DNA of 64,000 bases. Source: an uncultured Prevotella sp. GTDB lineage: Bacteria > Bacteroidota > Bacteroidia > Bacteroidales > Bacteroidaceae. The translations under genes and the position numbers were made by a program. The DNA lies in contig CABUXJ010000010.1 of NCBI GenBank assembly GCA_902495455.1, forward strand, positions 1 to 64,000, in the 5' to 3' direction. The notes beneath the pieces were generated by a model. The model ran no database searches and had not been told where the DNA came from. It saw only the letters and a list, made by a program, of their open reading frames with translations. Positions 1 through 9,459 of the stretch are shown here, in pieces (the stretch's first letter is position 1; every line of letters starts with the position of its first letter).

Positions 1-276
1 CCCTATACCCGCATCATCGAACACAAGCATTTCGAGATGTTCGGCGACGGGGTCTACCGCTGTCCCAAGACGGTCATCTCTCGCGAGTATTCAACGGAAT
101 GGCGCGACGGCATGGAACCCTACTACCCCATCAACAACGACACCAACAATGCCATCTACGCCCGCTACAAGGAGCTGGCCGACCGGGAGGAACGTGTCAT
201 CTTCGGCGGACGGCTCGCAGAATATAAGTATTATGACATGGCGCCCATCGTGAAGAAGGTGCTCGAGATGTTTTAA
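1..276 (+). CDS. glf: UDP-galactopyranose mutase, C-terminal part (gene starts before the window)
   Basis: The reading frame is open from base 1 and ends with TAA at 274-276, so only about the last 91 residues are present. The tail carries the family's late motifs: a REYS-like segment, EPYYPIN, and a closing GGRLAEYKYYDM stretch that in this flavoenzyme lies near the FAD and substrate. The enzyme interconverts UDP-galactopyranose and UDP-galactofuranose in the cytoplasm, supplying galactofuranose for surface polysaccharides. It converges on the next gene with only 21 bases between the stop codons. Upstream context is outside the window. The family call rests on the C-terminal motifs alone. 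Confidence 0.85.
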   Translation, partial: PYTRIIEHKHFEMFGDGVYRCPKTVISREYSTEWRDGMEPYYPINNDTNNAIYARYKELADREERVIFGGRLAEYKYYDMAPIVKKVLEMF

Positions 277-297
277 TAAAAAAGACCCTCTTATTTA

Positions 298-2373
298 TCA
301 CCACCTCACCCTCGCCTGCAGCTCAAGGTCAACGGCTGACGAGGCATAGATGGTCTGCAGACTGCTGCCGATGGTCTTACGGTCAAAATAGTCAGTCACG
401 CCGAGCTTGGCCATGAACATGAAGCGACGGCCTATATCGGCACGGGCGACGGCAGCATAACGGATGCCGTCGCCGCTGAAAGCAGGAAAGGAGAACGTGT
501 TGAGCAGACTGTGTTCGTAGGCATAGAGGCGGCTGTAATAGCTGTCGGTATCAAAATAGGCAGCGTCAAGGCTGAGACGCAACCACGGGAGACGGCAGGT
601 CACGCTCTCCGTAAACATCCAACCGCGGTCGCGTTCACGGTATTCCGTCAACGACAGGTCTGTCCGGGTGTGGAATGTCCACCGGTTGTCGACCGTGGCG
701 TAAGTGGCATAGAGGCGCAGCCGGTGGTCGTTGTAGGCGATGAGAGCCGTTTTACGGGCGTTATTCCGCTGGCGGAGGCGGAGACGGTAACGGCTGCCGA
801 AGATCCAGCGGCGCGTGGTGTAGGTGGCCGAAAGCATGTTGTCAAACGTATGGGACGAGTGGGAAATGAGATATTTGGGCCAATATGAACGTGACCAGTC
901 GGTGTAAGCATAGATGTCAAGGTGGGACAACGGGCGCCACGACGCGCTCAGGCAGAAGCCGTGCTCGTTGCGCACGTGGCCGCCGTCGCTGAAACTGCCG
1001 GCATAAAGCGATGTGTAACGGTGGGAATAGTAACGGTAGAGGAGCATGAGGGTAAGTCGGCGGGAGATATTGGCTGAGACGCTGTTGATTGTGGCGAGTG
1101 CCCCGTGGCGGTCTGTTGCGGTCTCGCCGCCAAAGGAAAAGATGGGATTACGGTAAGCGTAGTGCAGTCCGAAGTTGGCGAAAGTGTTGCCGGCGGGATA
1201 ATATCGGCGGTAGTCTCTCGACGTGTCGGGGCTGAGATAGCGGTCCATACGGGTGTAAGCGGCCGTCAGTCCGATGGTCAGAGCATCGGAGGACCAGCTT
1301 ATGTCGGCTCCGGCGGCTGTGGCATGGGTGTTGTCTTTCTTTTCCATCTCTTTCGCCGTGCGGTGATAACCGGACGTTATGAGAGTCGCGACAGTGCCGT
1401 CTCTATTGAGCGTGGCATCGAAAGGGCGGTAGGAGACGAAAGCGCTCAGTCGCGTATCGCGCGTCAGAGACAGTGTGGCGGCCGCTCCCTGGAAATAGTC
1501 GGCCTCGGAACGGGACGAATGGACGCGGATTGTCGTGGCTCCGCGACCTTGGGAGGAGAGCATGGCGGTCTTGCCGAGATTGAACGAACTGCCGAGGACG
1601 AGTCCCTGACCGAACGACAGGCGATAGCGGCCAAGGACGAGATTGTCTAACCGTCCTTGGTCTTTCAACTGAAAATAGAATGAATAGTAGTCATAACCTT
1701 GGCCATTGCCGGCGGTGAACATCGGTTCTCCGGCATCCTGTGAGGCCACGAGTCCAAAACGCAGACGGCCGGAATAGTTGTAGTCGTAAAGCAACCAGTG
1801 TTTGTATTTATATCCAAGATAACCATTCGCGTCGCCTTTGCGGTCATAAAAGGGCAGCTTGGCCGTTGCCATGAGCGTCGTGCGGCCACGACTCAACATC
1901 TCGCCAAGCGACGGCCGGCGTCCGGGGTCGGGCGGACCGACGTACAGGAAGCATTGGAGGAGCTGGCGCCGCATGTAGTCAAGCGACTCGATGAGCCTCA
2001 ACTCGCCCATCGTACGCATAGGACCATAGCGACAAAGATATTCGCTCAGCTCCTCTATCTGGCGTGCGGTGAGGAAGGGGAACTGCTCAAAATCTTCTTG
2101 TCCGGCGGTATTGATGTTTATGGGATGGACGGCCAAATCGGCCAAAACGTCGTGCATGCTCTCCCACTCCATCTCGCCGGCATCATCGGTGACGGCCATC
2201 AGTGCGGCGAAACAGTCTTCCCAGTCAAGACGGCGGATGGTGCCGGAAATGCTATCGGACGGCAACGGTTGTGCTTCCGGCCTGATTTCTGAACATAGTG
2301 CATTAGCATTGATGCTGTCTGTTGTCATCAAAGAGATGGCTGCAGACAGCATCAATGTGCATAATTTGTTCAT
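298..2373 (-). CDS. Helix-hairpin-helix protein with a putative outer-membrane beta-barrel
   Basis: About 691 residues. The start at 2373 was chosen because it gives a signal peptide (MNKLCTLMLSAAIS then polar residues) and begins 17 bases after the upstream gene's stop; the frame stays open further upstream but only as an overlap with that gene. Residues roughly 60-130 hold ComEA-like helix-hairpin-helix motifs (ININTA..DFEQFPFLTARQIEEL, then GPMRTMGELRLIESLD). The remainder is rich in alternating aromatic and polar beta strands and ends in a strand-like RVRW, as in outer-membrane barrels. Such HhH-barrel proteins are common in Bacteroidota but I know of no assigned function. DNA binding by the HhH part is not established in this setting. 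It appears to be the last gene of a four-gene minus-strand run. Confidence 0.7.
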   Translation of the reverse strand: MNKLCTLMLSAAISLMTTDSINANALCSEIRPEAQPLPSDSISGTIRRLDWEDCFAALMAVTDDAGEMEWESMHDVLADLAVHPININTAGQEDFEQFPFLTARQIEELSEYLCRYGPMRTMGELRLIESLDYMRRQLLQCFLYVGPPDPGRRPSLGEMLSRGRTTLMATAKLPFYDRKGDANGYLGYKYKHWLLYDYNYSGRLRFGLVASQDAGEPMFTAGNGQGYDYYSFYFQLKDQGRLDNLVLGRYRLSFGQGLVLGSSFNLGKTAMLSSQGRGATTIRVHSSRSEADYFQGAAATLSLTRDTRLSAFVSYRPFDATLNRDGTVATLITSGYHRTAKEMEKKDNTHATAAGADISWSSDALTIGLTAAYTRMDRYLSPDTSRDYRRYYPAGNTFANFGLHYAYRNPIFSFGGETATDRHGALATINSVSANISRRLTLMLLYRYYSHRYTSLYAGSFSDGGHVRNEHGFCLSASWRPLSHLDIYAYTDWSRSYWPKYLISHSSHTFDNMLSATYTTRRWIFGSRYRLRLRQRNNARKTALIAYNDHRLRLYATYATVDNRWTFHTRTDLSLTEYRERDRGWMFTESVTCRLPWLRLSLDAAYFDTDSYYSRLYAYEHSLLNTFSFPAFSGDGIRYAAVARADIGRRFMFMAKLGVTDYFDRKTIGSSLQTIYASSAVDLELQARVRW

Positions 2374-2390
2374 AATAAAAAAGTATTGCC

Positions 2391-3203
2391 TTACTTCAAC
2401 TTCGACGTCATCGGGTTGCGGATGCCCTTGTATCCTTTCAGGAAAGCCTTGGCGGAACCGAAGCTGAGGAACATATCGAGACGAACGGGTATGTGGTTGG
2501 TGTCGTCGGTGATGTAGAAGCGTATGAGTTCGTGGTTTTTGCCGTCCTCCCGCTCTATGAAGGAGAAGACAAGGCAGCGGAACTTCTCGTTGGAACCTTC
2601 CACCTTGAACGTCTCCTTGCCGACGTATTTCAGCCACGAGTTGGACAAATGCTTGGCATCACTGATAGGCATGGGGATGTTCTGGCCTTTCTTCAGCTTG
2701 CTCGCGTCAAAATTGCGGGCGCGGAGGAATATGCTCATCATGTCGTATATGCAATCCTGATATTCCGATTCCTTCCAGACGTGGCGGCCGTCGTGCTCTA
2801 TGCGGTGCTGACGGAGGTGGCAGTTGCCCTTGGGATAGCTGTACCACAGTTCGTCGACGTAATAGCGCTTGCCCTCAAGCGCACCCTTGCGGAAATACAA
2901 CGGTGTGATGTTGTCGGTGCAATAGGACAGCAATGTGTCACGCATGACGAAGAATTTGTCCAGCTTGTTGTTTCCGCGGGTTATGAGACTGGTGCGGAAA
3001 GCCGACTTCCCGTCATACGTGGAACTGACGGTGCTCATCGACGCCGTGCCCACTTTGACCCATATAAACTTCCAATTGAAAAAGAGATCATAATATAAGA
3101 ACTCTCCGGATTTGAAGGCTTTGTTTTCTATTCCGCATTGCGCCGATGTCGTGGCAAAGGCCAACGACATAAGCAATCCTGTCAATAATGTCTTCAACTT
3201 CAT
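2391..3203 (-). CDS. DUF3108 family exported protein
   Basis: About 270 residues. The start at 3203 places a clean signal peptide (MKLKTLLTGLLMSLAFATTSAQ) at the N-terminus. An upstream in-frame ATG at 3245 is preceded by AGGGAG but would put charged residues ahead of the signal, so it is less likely. The body matches the DUF3108 pattern: early GEFLYYDLFFNWKFIWVKVG, central RGALEGKRYYVDELWYSYP-type text, and a late conserved segment ending in RLDMFLSFGSAKAFLKGYKG. Members are periplasmic or outer-membrane-associated proteins without a settled biochemical role. It lies 17 bases before the HhH-barrel gene and 73 bases after the Ig-like lipoprotein gene, which suggests co-transcription and an envelope role. 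Confidence 0.75.
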   Translation of the reverse strand: MKLKTLLTGLLMSLAFATTSAQCGIENKAFKSGEFLYYDLFFNWKFIWVKVGTASMSTVSSTYDGKSAFRTSLITRGNNKLDKFFVMRDTLLSYCTDNITPLYFRKGALEGKRYYVDELWYSYPKGNCHLRQHRIEHDGRHVWKESEYQDCIYDMMSIFLRARNFDASKLKKGQNIPMPISDAKHLSNSWLKYVGKETFKVEGSNEKFRCLVFSFIEREDGKNHELIRFYITDDTNHIPVRLDMFLSFGSAKAFLKGYKGIRNPMTSKLK

Positions 3204-3276
3204 CTCTTTCGTTATTTTCTTAAAGTCAGTAATCAATTTATCCATATCTCCCTGCCATTTCCGTTGCAATGTTGTC

Positions 3277-5235
3277 TTATTGCGGTTTATACTCTATGCC
3301 TTTCTCACGGGCACGGTCCGCATTTCTGTTGCGCAGTTTTTTCTCTTTGTCCGGCTTCTGCTTGACTATCGACAAAGGTTTCTGCCGCGTGAGCGGAACG
3401 GCCGTCAGATTCCACGACGTGGTCAAATCCCACTTCGGTTTGCATTCCACTTCCTTCGGATTGTAATATACCTCCTCCGGTTGCAGGTCCTTGGTGTAGT
3501 CTCCCGTGTCCCATACACCGTTGCCGTTGCGGTCTACAAAAGCGCTCAGATAATACTTTCCGGGCTGCAAATAGTAGAATTCGGCAACACCGGCGGATGC
3601 TTTCGATTGTTTAACGACATTGCCGGAACTGCTCAACAGCTGAACTACGACGCTGAGCGTGTCGCTCACTCCGCCGAGATTGACCACCAGCGAGCAGTAT
3701 TCGTCCATCGAACCGACCCTCAATCCCTGCTTTATCGGTCCCGAAACGGTCCCGTAGATGTCTTCAAAGGCGGCTGAGTCTATCTCCAAACTGTACTCCA
3801 CGCCGGGCCGCCACTCTGCTCTCAATTCATAGAAACGCAGCTTTCCGGGCACATCCGACAGTTCTATCTGCGACCTGTACCACAGCGTGTCGTGTTTGGA
3901 ATAGAGGTGTATGGCAGCAGTGTCGAGCCTTGCCAGCGGCACGGGAACCTCTATCATGACGTTGCGGTCGGGAGCCATCATCGACGGTATGCCGATTTTG
4001 AGCGCCATGTTCTTCACCGGCATGATCGAGTCATACGGTTCACCCTTTTTCTTGGCTTTGTCGCGGGCCTTTTCCCACTTCTCTATCTCATCCTGAAGCA
4101 GCTTCTGCCGCTTCTCATACGGCAGCTTGGGGAACATGCCGACGGTGTCGGCTTTGTTCACGAGCGCGCCCGTCGAGTCCGTCATGAGATACTTAATCTC
4201 CATCTGCAACGTGTCCTTGTTGACCAGCGACGTATCTTTCAGCCAGTAGAAGACGGTGTCTTTCTTCTCCGTGGTCTCCACGACGAAAGCTCCTTCCGCG
4301 TCAAAATCAAGTCCTCTGACCTCCGGCAGCGAGTCATTTCCGTAGCTGAAGTACATTCCTATCTTCCGTTCGTCGTTTCTCTCCGTCTTCAGCAGATACC
4401 TGTCTGTCTGAGGAGCGGTGAAAGCACGTAGCACGATGTCGTCGGGATAGAAGTGCATGTAGGGCACGCGGGCGATGGAGTCGATGCGCAGCTCGTCCCT
4501 CCAGATGGTGTCCTGACGTATGTCCGGTTTGCAGGAAGGCGAGAATGTGTCATGACTGAAGGCCACCATCTCTCCCTTCTGACTGAACACGTAGTCGCCG
4601 TCCATGTCCTTCAGGGCATAGATGCGGTAGTTGCCGGGGGCCACACCTTTTATGACAAAGCGTCCGCTACCGTCCGTTCGCGCCACACGGGCCATCGGTT
4701 TGGTGGCAAACGCCGTGTCCGTGAGGTCGTCGTAGAGTCCCACGAGTATTCCCTTGACGGGCTCCAGGTTTTCCGCCTCAAGCACATGACCCGACACTTC
4801 GAGCGTGTCTATCCGCTCTCCGGTGGAGAAACTGTACGTGTAGTTGCCCATCGGATTGCCCTCGTTGTTGTCCGTGATGGCGTCGGAAAAGTCTACCGTA
4901 TATGTCGTGTTGTCCTTCAGCGTGTCCTTCAGTTCGACGACAATCTTCTTTCCGGCCGTCTTTATCTCCGGCATTTCCAACTGCGGTGGCGATACGACGA
5001 CATTATTTGTTGCGTCTTCGAGCTTTATGAATTCGTCAAATGCAATGGTTATCTTCCGCTCTTTCACACCGACGGCCTTGTCCCGGGGCGACGTATGTAC
5101 TATGCGCGGCGGCGTGTCGTCATACCATCCTCCGTCAGGTTGTCCCATGCGGGCACACGAGGACAGGATGATGGCGAGAAGAAAGACTATCTTCCCGGAC
5201 AAGAGATGGCGCAAAGATGGAAGTGGATGTGACAT
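3277..5235 (-). CDS. Ig-like domain lipoprotein
   Basis: About 652 residues. The N-terminus has a lipoprotein signal with lipobox LSSC (Cys about residue 27). Residues about 40-135 form an SbsA-type Ig-like domain (PPRIVHTSPRD..V at the start, YSFSTG at the end). Next comes a carboxypeptidase-regulatory-like beta-sandwich at about 145-225 (VSGHVLEAENLEPVKGILV, then GRFVIKGVAPGNYRIYAL). The C-terminal third contains a second sandwich ending in a PGKYYLSAFVDRNGNGVWDTG repeat-like segment. Architecture and lipobox indicate an envelope-anchored protein; no catalytic motif is visible. The last residues are strongly basic. It sits 38 bases after the GH3-like gene and upstream of the DUF3108 gene, all on the same strand. 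Confidence 0.75.
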   Translation of the reverse strand: MSHPLPSLRHLLSGKIVFLLAIILSSCARMGQPDGGWYDDTPPRIVHTSPRDKAVGVKERKITIAFDEFIKLEDATNNVVVSPPQLEMPEIKTAGKKIVVELKDTLKDNTTYTVDFSDAITDNNEGNPMGNYTYSFSTGERIDTLEVSGHVLEAENLEPVKGILVGLYDDLTDTAFATKPMARVARTDGSGRFVIKGVAPGNYRIYALKDMDGDYVFSQKGEMVAFSHDTFSPSCKPDIRQDTIWRDELRIDSIARVPYMHFYPDDIVLRAFTAPQTDRYLLKTERNDERKIGMYFSYGNDSLPEVRGLDFDAEGAFVVETTEKKDTVFYWLKDTSLVNKDTLQMEIKYLMTDSTGALVNKADTVGMFPKLPYEKRQKLLQDEIEKWEKARDKAKKKGEPYDSIMPVKNMALKIGIPSMMAPDRNVMIEVPVPLARLDTAAIHLYSKHDTLWYRSQIELSDVPGKLRFYELRAEWRPGVEYSLEIDSAAFEDIYGTVSGPIKQGLRVGSMDEYCSLVVNLGGVSDTLSVVVQLLSSSGNVVKQSKASAGVAEFYYLQPGKYYLSAFVDRNGNGVWDTGDYTKDLQPEEVYYNPKEVECKPKWDLTTSWNLTAVPLTRQKPLSIVKQKPDKEKKLRNRNADRAREKGIEYKPQ

Positions 5236-5273
5236 GTTGGAGATGGGAGATGTTAGATGTTAAATGTCAGATG

Positions 5274-6782
5274 TCAGACGTTGAGTGACAATATCTGTTC
5301 TATCATGTCGCGGCTGTTGCTCAACCGCGGCACCTTGTGCTGTCCGCCGAGCTTTCCTTTCAATTTCAGCCAGTCGTTGAAGAGCCCCTGACGGGCTTCG
5401 ACGACCTCCAGATGCTGGAGCGTTATGTCCTTGTAGCGCTTGGCCTCATAGTCGCTGTTGACCTCTTGCAGGTGTTTGTCGAGCAGCGAGGCAAAGCGGG
5501 CCATGTCGTCCGGGCGCCGCGCGAACTCGATGAGCCACTGGTGGCGGCACTTCGCGTGGTCGTCCATGAACACCGGCGCGGCCGTATATTCGCTCACCTC
5601 GGCACCGGTCTCGCGGCATGCGTAGGCCAGTCCCTGCTCAGCGTTGTCGACGATGAGCTCTTCACCGAAGGCGTTGATGAAACTCTTTGTGCGTCCGGTG
5701 ATGACAAACTTATAGGGATTGACGGACGTGAAGCTGACCGTGTCGCCCAGTATGTAGCGCCACAGGCCGCACGAGGTGGAGATTACCATCGCGTAGTTGC
5801 GGCCCTTCTCGACACCCCACAGCGGGACGACGGTGGGCCGGTCGGTGCCGAACTCATCCATCGGGATGAACTCGTAGAACACGCCGTAGTCCGACATGAG
5901 CAGCATCGACTTGTCCTCCGGGTCGCTCTGTATGCCGAAGAAGCCTTCGCTGGCGTTGTATGTCTCCATGTAGTGCATCGATGGCGACGTTATGAGCTGC
6001 TCGTACTGGCGGCGGTAGGGTGTGAAAGCCACTCCGCCGTGGAAGAACACTTCGAGATTGGGCCACACTTCCTCCAGATGCTGCTTGCCCGTCAGTTCCA
6101 TCACGCGCGTCAGCACGGAGAGCATCCACGACGGCACACCGCTCAGATTGGTCACGTTACGGCCGATGGTCTCGCGGGCTATGCGGTCGCGCTTCACCTC
6201 GAAGTCGCTCAGCAGTGCCGTCTTCTTTTTCGGGACGCGCACGAGATTGGCCATCGGGTTGATGTTCTCGATGAGTATGGCGCTCAGGTCTCCGACCAGC
6301 GAGTCCTTCACATTATAGTTTGGCGCGTGGCTGCCGCCGAGTATGAGTCCTTTTCCGTCGAACATCCGGCTCTTGGGGTTGTTCCTCAGATACATCGCCA
6401 CGACATCCTTTCCGCCGCGATAGTGGAGGTTCCGGAGTCCGTCGCTGCTGACGGGTATGAACTTGCTCTTGTCGTTTGTCGTTCCTGACGACTTGGCGTA
6501 CCACCTGACCTGTCCGGGCCACAATATGTCGCGTTCGCCGTGACGCATGCGGTCAATGTCGCCTTTGAGCTCTTCGTATGTGTTTATGGGTGTGTTCTTT
6601 GCGAAATCCTCATAACTCCGCGCCGCTCCGAACAGGTGGTTCCGCCCGTATTCGGTATCCTTCGCACGGTCAAGCAGATATTCCAGCGCCTCGCGCTGCA
6701 GTGTCTCCGCCTCATTGTTGTGCCGCTCCAACTGTTTCTGCCTCGGAAGAAACAGGTTGCGGGCTATTGATGTTATGCTCAT
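5274..6782 (-). CDS. GH3 auxin-responsive promoter family protein
   Basis: About 502 residues, a normal length for bacterial GH3-like proteins. The start at 6782 (MSITSIARNLF) was preferred over an in-frame ATG 90 bases upstream, whose extra residues would be encoded across the -7 promoter element and a repeat arm. Family hallmarks are the adenylate-binding P-loop-like SSGTTNDKSKFIP (about residue 95), YNASEGFFGIQ (about 300), and GRTKSFINAFGEELI (about 385). The fold is that of acyl-adenylate-forming ligases. In plants GH3 enzymes couple amino acids to hormones; the substrate of bacterial members is unknown. It is the probable first gene of the minus-strand run continuing to position 298. 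Confidence 0.85.
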   Translation of the reverse strand: MSITSIARNLFLPRQKQLERHNNEAETLQREALEYLLDRAKDTEYGRNHLFGAARSYEDFAKNTPINTYEELKGDIDRMRHGERDILWPGQVRWYAKSSGTTNDKSKFIPVSSDGLRNLHYRGGKDVVAMYLRNNPKSRMFDGKGLILGGSHAPNYNVKDSLVGDLSAILIENINPMANLVRVPKKKTALLSDFEVKRDRIARETIGRNVTNLSGVPSWMLSVLTRVMELTGKQHLEEVWPNLEVFFHGGVAFTPYRRQYEQLITSPSMHYMETYNASEGFFGIQSDPEDKSMLLMSDYGVFYEFIPMDEFGTDRPTVVPLWGVEKGRNYAMVISTSCGLWRYILGDTVSFTSVNPYKFVITGRTKSFINAFGEELIVDNAEQGLAYACRETGAEVSEYTAAPVFMDDHAKCRHQWLIEFARRPDDMARFASLLDKHLQEVNSDYEAKRYKDITLQHLEVVEARQGLFNDWLKLKGKLGGQHKVPRLSNSRDMIEQILSLNV

Positions 6783-6790
6783 AATGGATG

Positions 6791-6798
6791 CAAAGATA
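6791..6798 (-). promoter_or_regulatory. Putative -7 element for the GH3-like gene
   Basis: Read on the minus strand the bases are TATCTTTG, matching the Bacteroidota consensus TAnnTTTG, ending 9 bases before the chosen ATG. No convincing TTTG is seen at the expected upstream spacing, so the leader would be very short and the call is tentative. Confidence 0.35.
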
Positions 6799-6860
6799 CA
6801 TATTTTAAATGAAGAATAAAGAAAAATGGAGAATAAATAAACGACCAACAACCCACCTAA

Positions 6861-6970
6861 AACCCACCCCAACCCTCCCGAAGGGAGGGAGCTTGATTAC
6901 TCTTTGAGCTACAGAACGGACTCAATGACATATTAAGCTCCCTCCCTTCGGGAGGGTTGGGGTGGGTTTT
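6861..6970. repeat. Family A inverted repeat (GGTTGGGGTGGG palindrome), copy 1
   Basis: Left arm 6861-6893 contains ACCCACCCCAACCCTCCC and then the short palindrome CCCGAAGGG. Right arm 6935-6970 is its near-perfect reverse complement, separated by about 41 unrelated bases. It sits between the CoA-transferase and GH3-like genes, both on the minus strand, where the RNA hairpin could end or attenuate transcription. The same arms recur, whole or as halves, at many other intergenic places in this window. Confidence 0.9.
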
Positions 6971-6993
6971 CCGGTCTTTAATTTTTTTATTCT

Positions 6994-8499
6994 TTATTTC
7001 AGATACTCCCCAAAGTCCGTCAGGCGCATGTCGCCCTTGCGTCCGAGCGTGTCGTGCATGGCGAAGGCGGCGGGCAGACAGTGCTTCGTGTGACCGCCCT
7101 TGGCAATCTTGAGATAGTCCCAGAGCAGCTGACGGTAGTCCGGATGGGCACAGTTTTCGATGATGCACTCGGCGCGCTGCATCGGGCTTTTGCCGCGCAG
7201 ATCGGCCACACCCTGCTCCGTGACGATGACGTTGACATCGTGCTCCGAGTGATCCTGATGGCTGACGAAAGGCACAACCGAACTGATCAGTCCGCCCTTG
7301 GCCACCGACGGGCATGTGAAGATGGAGATGTAAGCGTTGCGCTCGAAGTCTCCCGAGCCGCCGATGCCGTTCATCATCTTCACGCCGCTGATGTGTGTGG
7401 AGTTGGCGTTGCCGTAGATGTCGACCTCAAGAGCCGTGTTGATGGCGATGACACCGAGACGGCGGATGAGCTCCGGCGAATTGGAAATCTCGCTCTGACG
7501 CAGCGTCAGGTGGTTCTTGAAGTAGTCGATATTGTCGTAGACCTTCATCAGACTCTCGTTCGTCACCGTCAGCGAACATGCCGAAGCGTCCTTCACGCGG
7601 CCATCAAGCATCATGTCGACCACGGCGTCCTGAAGAACCTCGGTGAAGATGTTGAAGTCGGGCACGTTCTTGTCCTGGCTCAGTGCGGCGAGGATGGCGT
7701 TGGCCGTCGAACCGACACCGCTCTGCAGCGGCAGAAACGACTGCGGGATTATGCCGCGGCGCATGTCCTCAACGAGAAATTCGGCGACGTTCATACCTAT
7801 CTTTGTCGTCACGGGGTCGAGATCCTTGAAGGCGCGTGCCTCATCGGGTATGTGGCACTCCACCACGGCAACGATCTTCTTGGCGTCTATCTCGACATAC
7901 GGCTTACCGATACGGTCGCCGACACCGGTCAGCGGAATGGGCTGACGCAGTGGCGGATCCTGCAGCTCGTAGACATCGTGAAGCAACTTCGCACCCGTAC
8001 TGTGGAACGTGTTGTGCTCCAGGATGACATGCTTTGCCAGACGTGCGGCCGTGGGGCTGATACCTCCGGCTGATGTCAGATACGCACGGCATGTGTCGCC
8101 ACATTCCTCAAAATCGCAGACTTCGAGTATAGCCCAGTCGACCTGACCCATGAAACCGTAGCGCAACTCCTGTGCCATCTGGCTCAGGTGGATATCGTTA
8201 TAGGCTATCTCGCCCATGTTGACATGCTTGCGGAAGTCGGGGTTGGTCGTGTAGGGAGCGCGGTAGCGGATGGCCTGCGCGTTGGCAAGGTCACCGTCAG
8301 TGCTCTGTCCGGTCGATGCTCCGGTGAAGATGCCCACCTGAAACTCGCGGCCGGCGGCATGCTCCGCCTCGGCTATCTTTGCCAGTTCTTTAGTCACAGC
8401 CTTGGCGGCACCCGAAGGTGTGAAACCGCTGAGGGCTATATTCTCTCCGTTCTTGATCAGTGCTGCGGCCTCGGCAGCGGTCATACGTGTATATGCCAT
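6994..8499 (-). CDS. Succinate (acetyl-CoA:succinate) CoA-transferase
   Basis: About 501 residues, full length for the class I acetyl-CoA hydrolase/transferase family. N-terminal motif ALSGFTPSGAAKAV and GIFTGASTG lie in the first CoA-transferase half. The second half has QSGVGSTANA, then FTEVLQD with the probable catalytic glutamate (about residue 290), and GIGGSGDFERNAY. The protein moves CoA between succinyl-CoA/succinate and acetate or propionate, a usual step in the succinate-propionate-acetate fermentation of Bacteroidota. A promoter with both elements lies just upstream. Hydrolase activity or another short-chain acyl substrate cannot be excluded from sequence alone. Confidence 0.9.
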   Translation of the reverse strand: MAYTRMTAAEAAALIKNGENIALSGFTPSGAAKAVTKELAKIAEAEHAAGREFQVGIFTGASTGQSTDGDLANAQAIRYRAPYTTNPDFRKHVNMGEIAYNDIHLSQMAQELRYGFMGQVDWAILEVCDFEECGDTCRAYLTSAGGISPTAARLAKHVILEHNTFHSTGAKLLHDVYELQDPPLRQPIPLTGVGDRIGKPYVEIDAKKIVAVVECHIPDEARAFKDLDPVTTKIGMNVAEFLVEDMRRGIIPQSFLPLQSGVGSTANAILAALSQDKNVPDFNIFTEVLQDAVVDMMLDGRVKDASACSLTVTNESLMKVYDNIDYFKNHLTLRQSEISNSPELIRRLGVIAINTALEVDIYGNANSTHISGVKMMNGIGGSGDFERNAYISIFTCPSVAKGGLISSVVPFVSHQDHSEHDVNVIVTEQGVADLRGKSPMQRAECIIENCAHPDYRQLLWDYLKIAKGGHTKHCLPAAFAMHDTLGRKGDMRLTDFGEYLK

Positions 8500-8540
8500 G
8501 TATATTTATAAAGTTTAAATTATTCAAATGCGAACGTTTG

Positions 8541-8571
8541 CAAAATTACCGAAAATCAACGGGACGGCAAA
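8541..8571 (-). promoter_or_regulatory. Putative promoter of the CoA-transferase gene
   Basis: On the minus strand TTTG (8568-8571) is followed after 19 bases by TAATTTTG (8541-8548), an exact fit to the Bacteroidota TTTG-N19-TAnnTTTG arrangement. The -7 element ends about 41 bases before the ATG at 8499. Confidence 0.7.
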
Positions 8572-8641
8572 ATAAATAAGGAGAAAAACTAAAACACACC
8601 CTAAAAGCCACCCTAAAAGCCAACCCAAAAGCCAACCACCT

Positions 8642-8826
8642 AAGACCCACCCCAACCCTCCCAAAGGGAGGGAGCTGAATATGTCATCGAGTGACTTGAA
8701 GGGAATAAAGCATTTCAAGTTCGAGGGTATTGCGGAAGCACACTGTCGGGAGGGATTGTCAGGTTCATTCTTAGGGCTTAAAGCATATCCAGCTCCCTCC
8801 CTTCGGGAGGGTTGGGGTGGGTCTTA
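8642..8826. repeat. Family A inverted repeat, copy 2
   Basis: Left arm about 8642-8676 and right arm about 8790-8826 carry the family A text (ACCCACCCCAACCCTCCC and its complement). The spacer is about 113 bases, longer than in the other copies. Short CCAACC/CCACC-type repeats precede the left arm (8590-8640) and their complement follows the right arm. It lies upstream of the CoA-transferase promoter. Confidence 0.85.
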
Positions 8827-8852
8827 GGTTGTTGGTTGTTAGGGGCTTGTCT

Positions 8853-9385
8853 TTATTTTACAAAACCTCCTCCGCAAAAACTTCCATTCCAGACCATTTC
8901 AACCTCCCGTAAGGGCCTCTTTGCTCGGTTTCGCTGACGATAGCCATGCGGAAAAATCACAAAAATGCGGCGAAGATGGAGCAATAAGGCCCTTACGGCT
9001 TTTCCGGAGCAGAGAAAACGCCGTGTTTTTGATGCTGAAAATTGTCTGAAAAAGCTACCGTTTTCTTGCCGTAAGGGCCTCCCGGGGTTGCGGCGGGGCC
9101 GCTTTCGGCTTCCAACGGGGCCCTTGTTGCAATGCCGCGAGGGCCTCCTTGCAATCCCGTAAGGGCCTTATTGCACGGCCGCGACCATCCTATCATAAAA
9201 CAACGGGATGGCGGCCGTTTGTATATAGCTATGAATGAGTGGGTTATAAAAAGTGTAAACAAATCGTCATAAATACCCCTGATTTTTGATACGCGCATGC
9301 TTGCGATATTTGGAGGCGGGGAAGAATTTTTTTGGAAAGTGCCTCTAAAAAACGGCATTAAATTCATAATTTATTTGACAAGGAT
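8853..9385. repeat. Family G composite element, degenerate copy
   Basis: A long non-coding interspersed repeat, diverged relative to the copies at 22480, 47556, 54163 and 62960 but with the same plan. It starts with TTATTTTACAAAA, continues with several GTAAGGGCC/GGCCCTTAC inverted pairs and a CAACGGGGCC stretch, then a GGAAAGTGCCTC block, and ends in ATTTGACAAGG. Its internal short frames are not conserved between copies, so I see no gene here. Confidence 0.7.
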
Positions 9386-9459
9386 GTAATTTTCAAATGA
9401 TTAACACCCCATCCCCATTCGGAGAGGCCTGGAGGAGCTCTTAACAAAAACTCTGTTTG

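Noticed and set aside
2374..2637. N-terminal extension of the helix-hairpin-helix protein up to 2637
   Set aside because: It would overlap the DUF3108 gene by about 250 bases and give Arg/His-rich text before an internal signal peptide.
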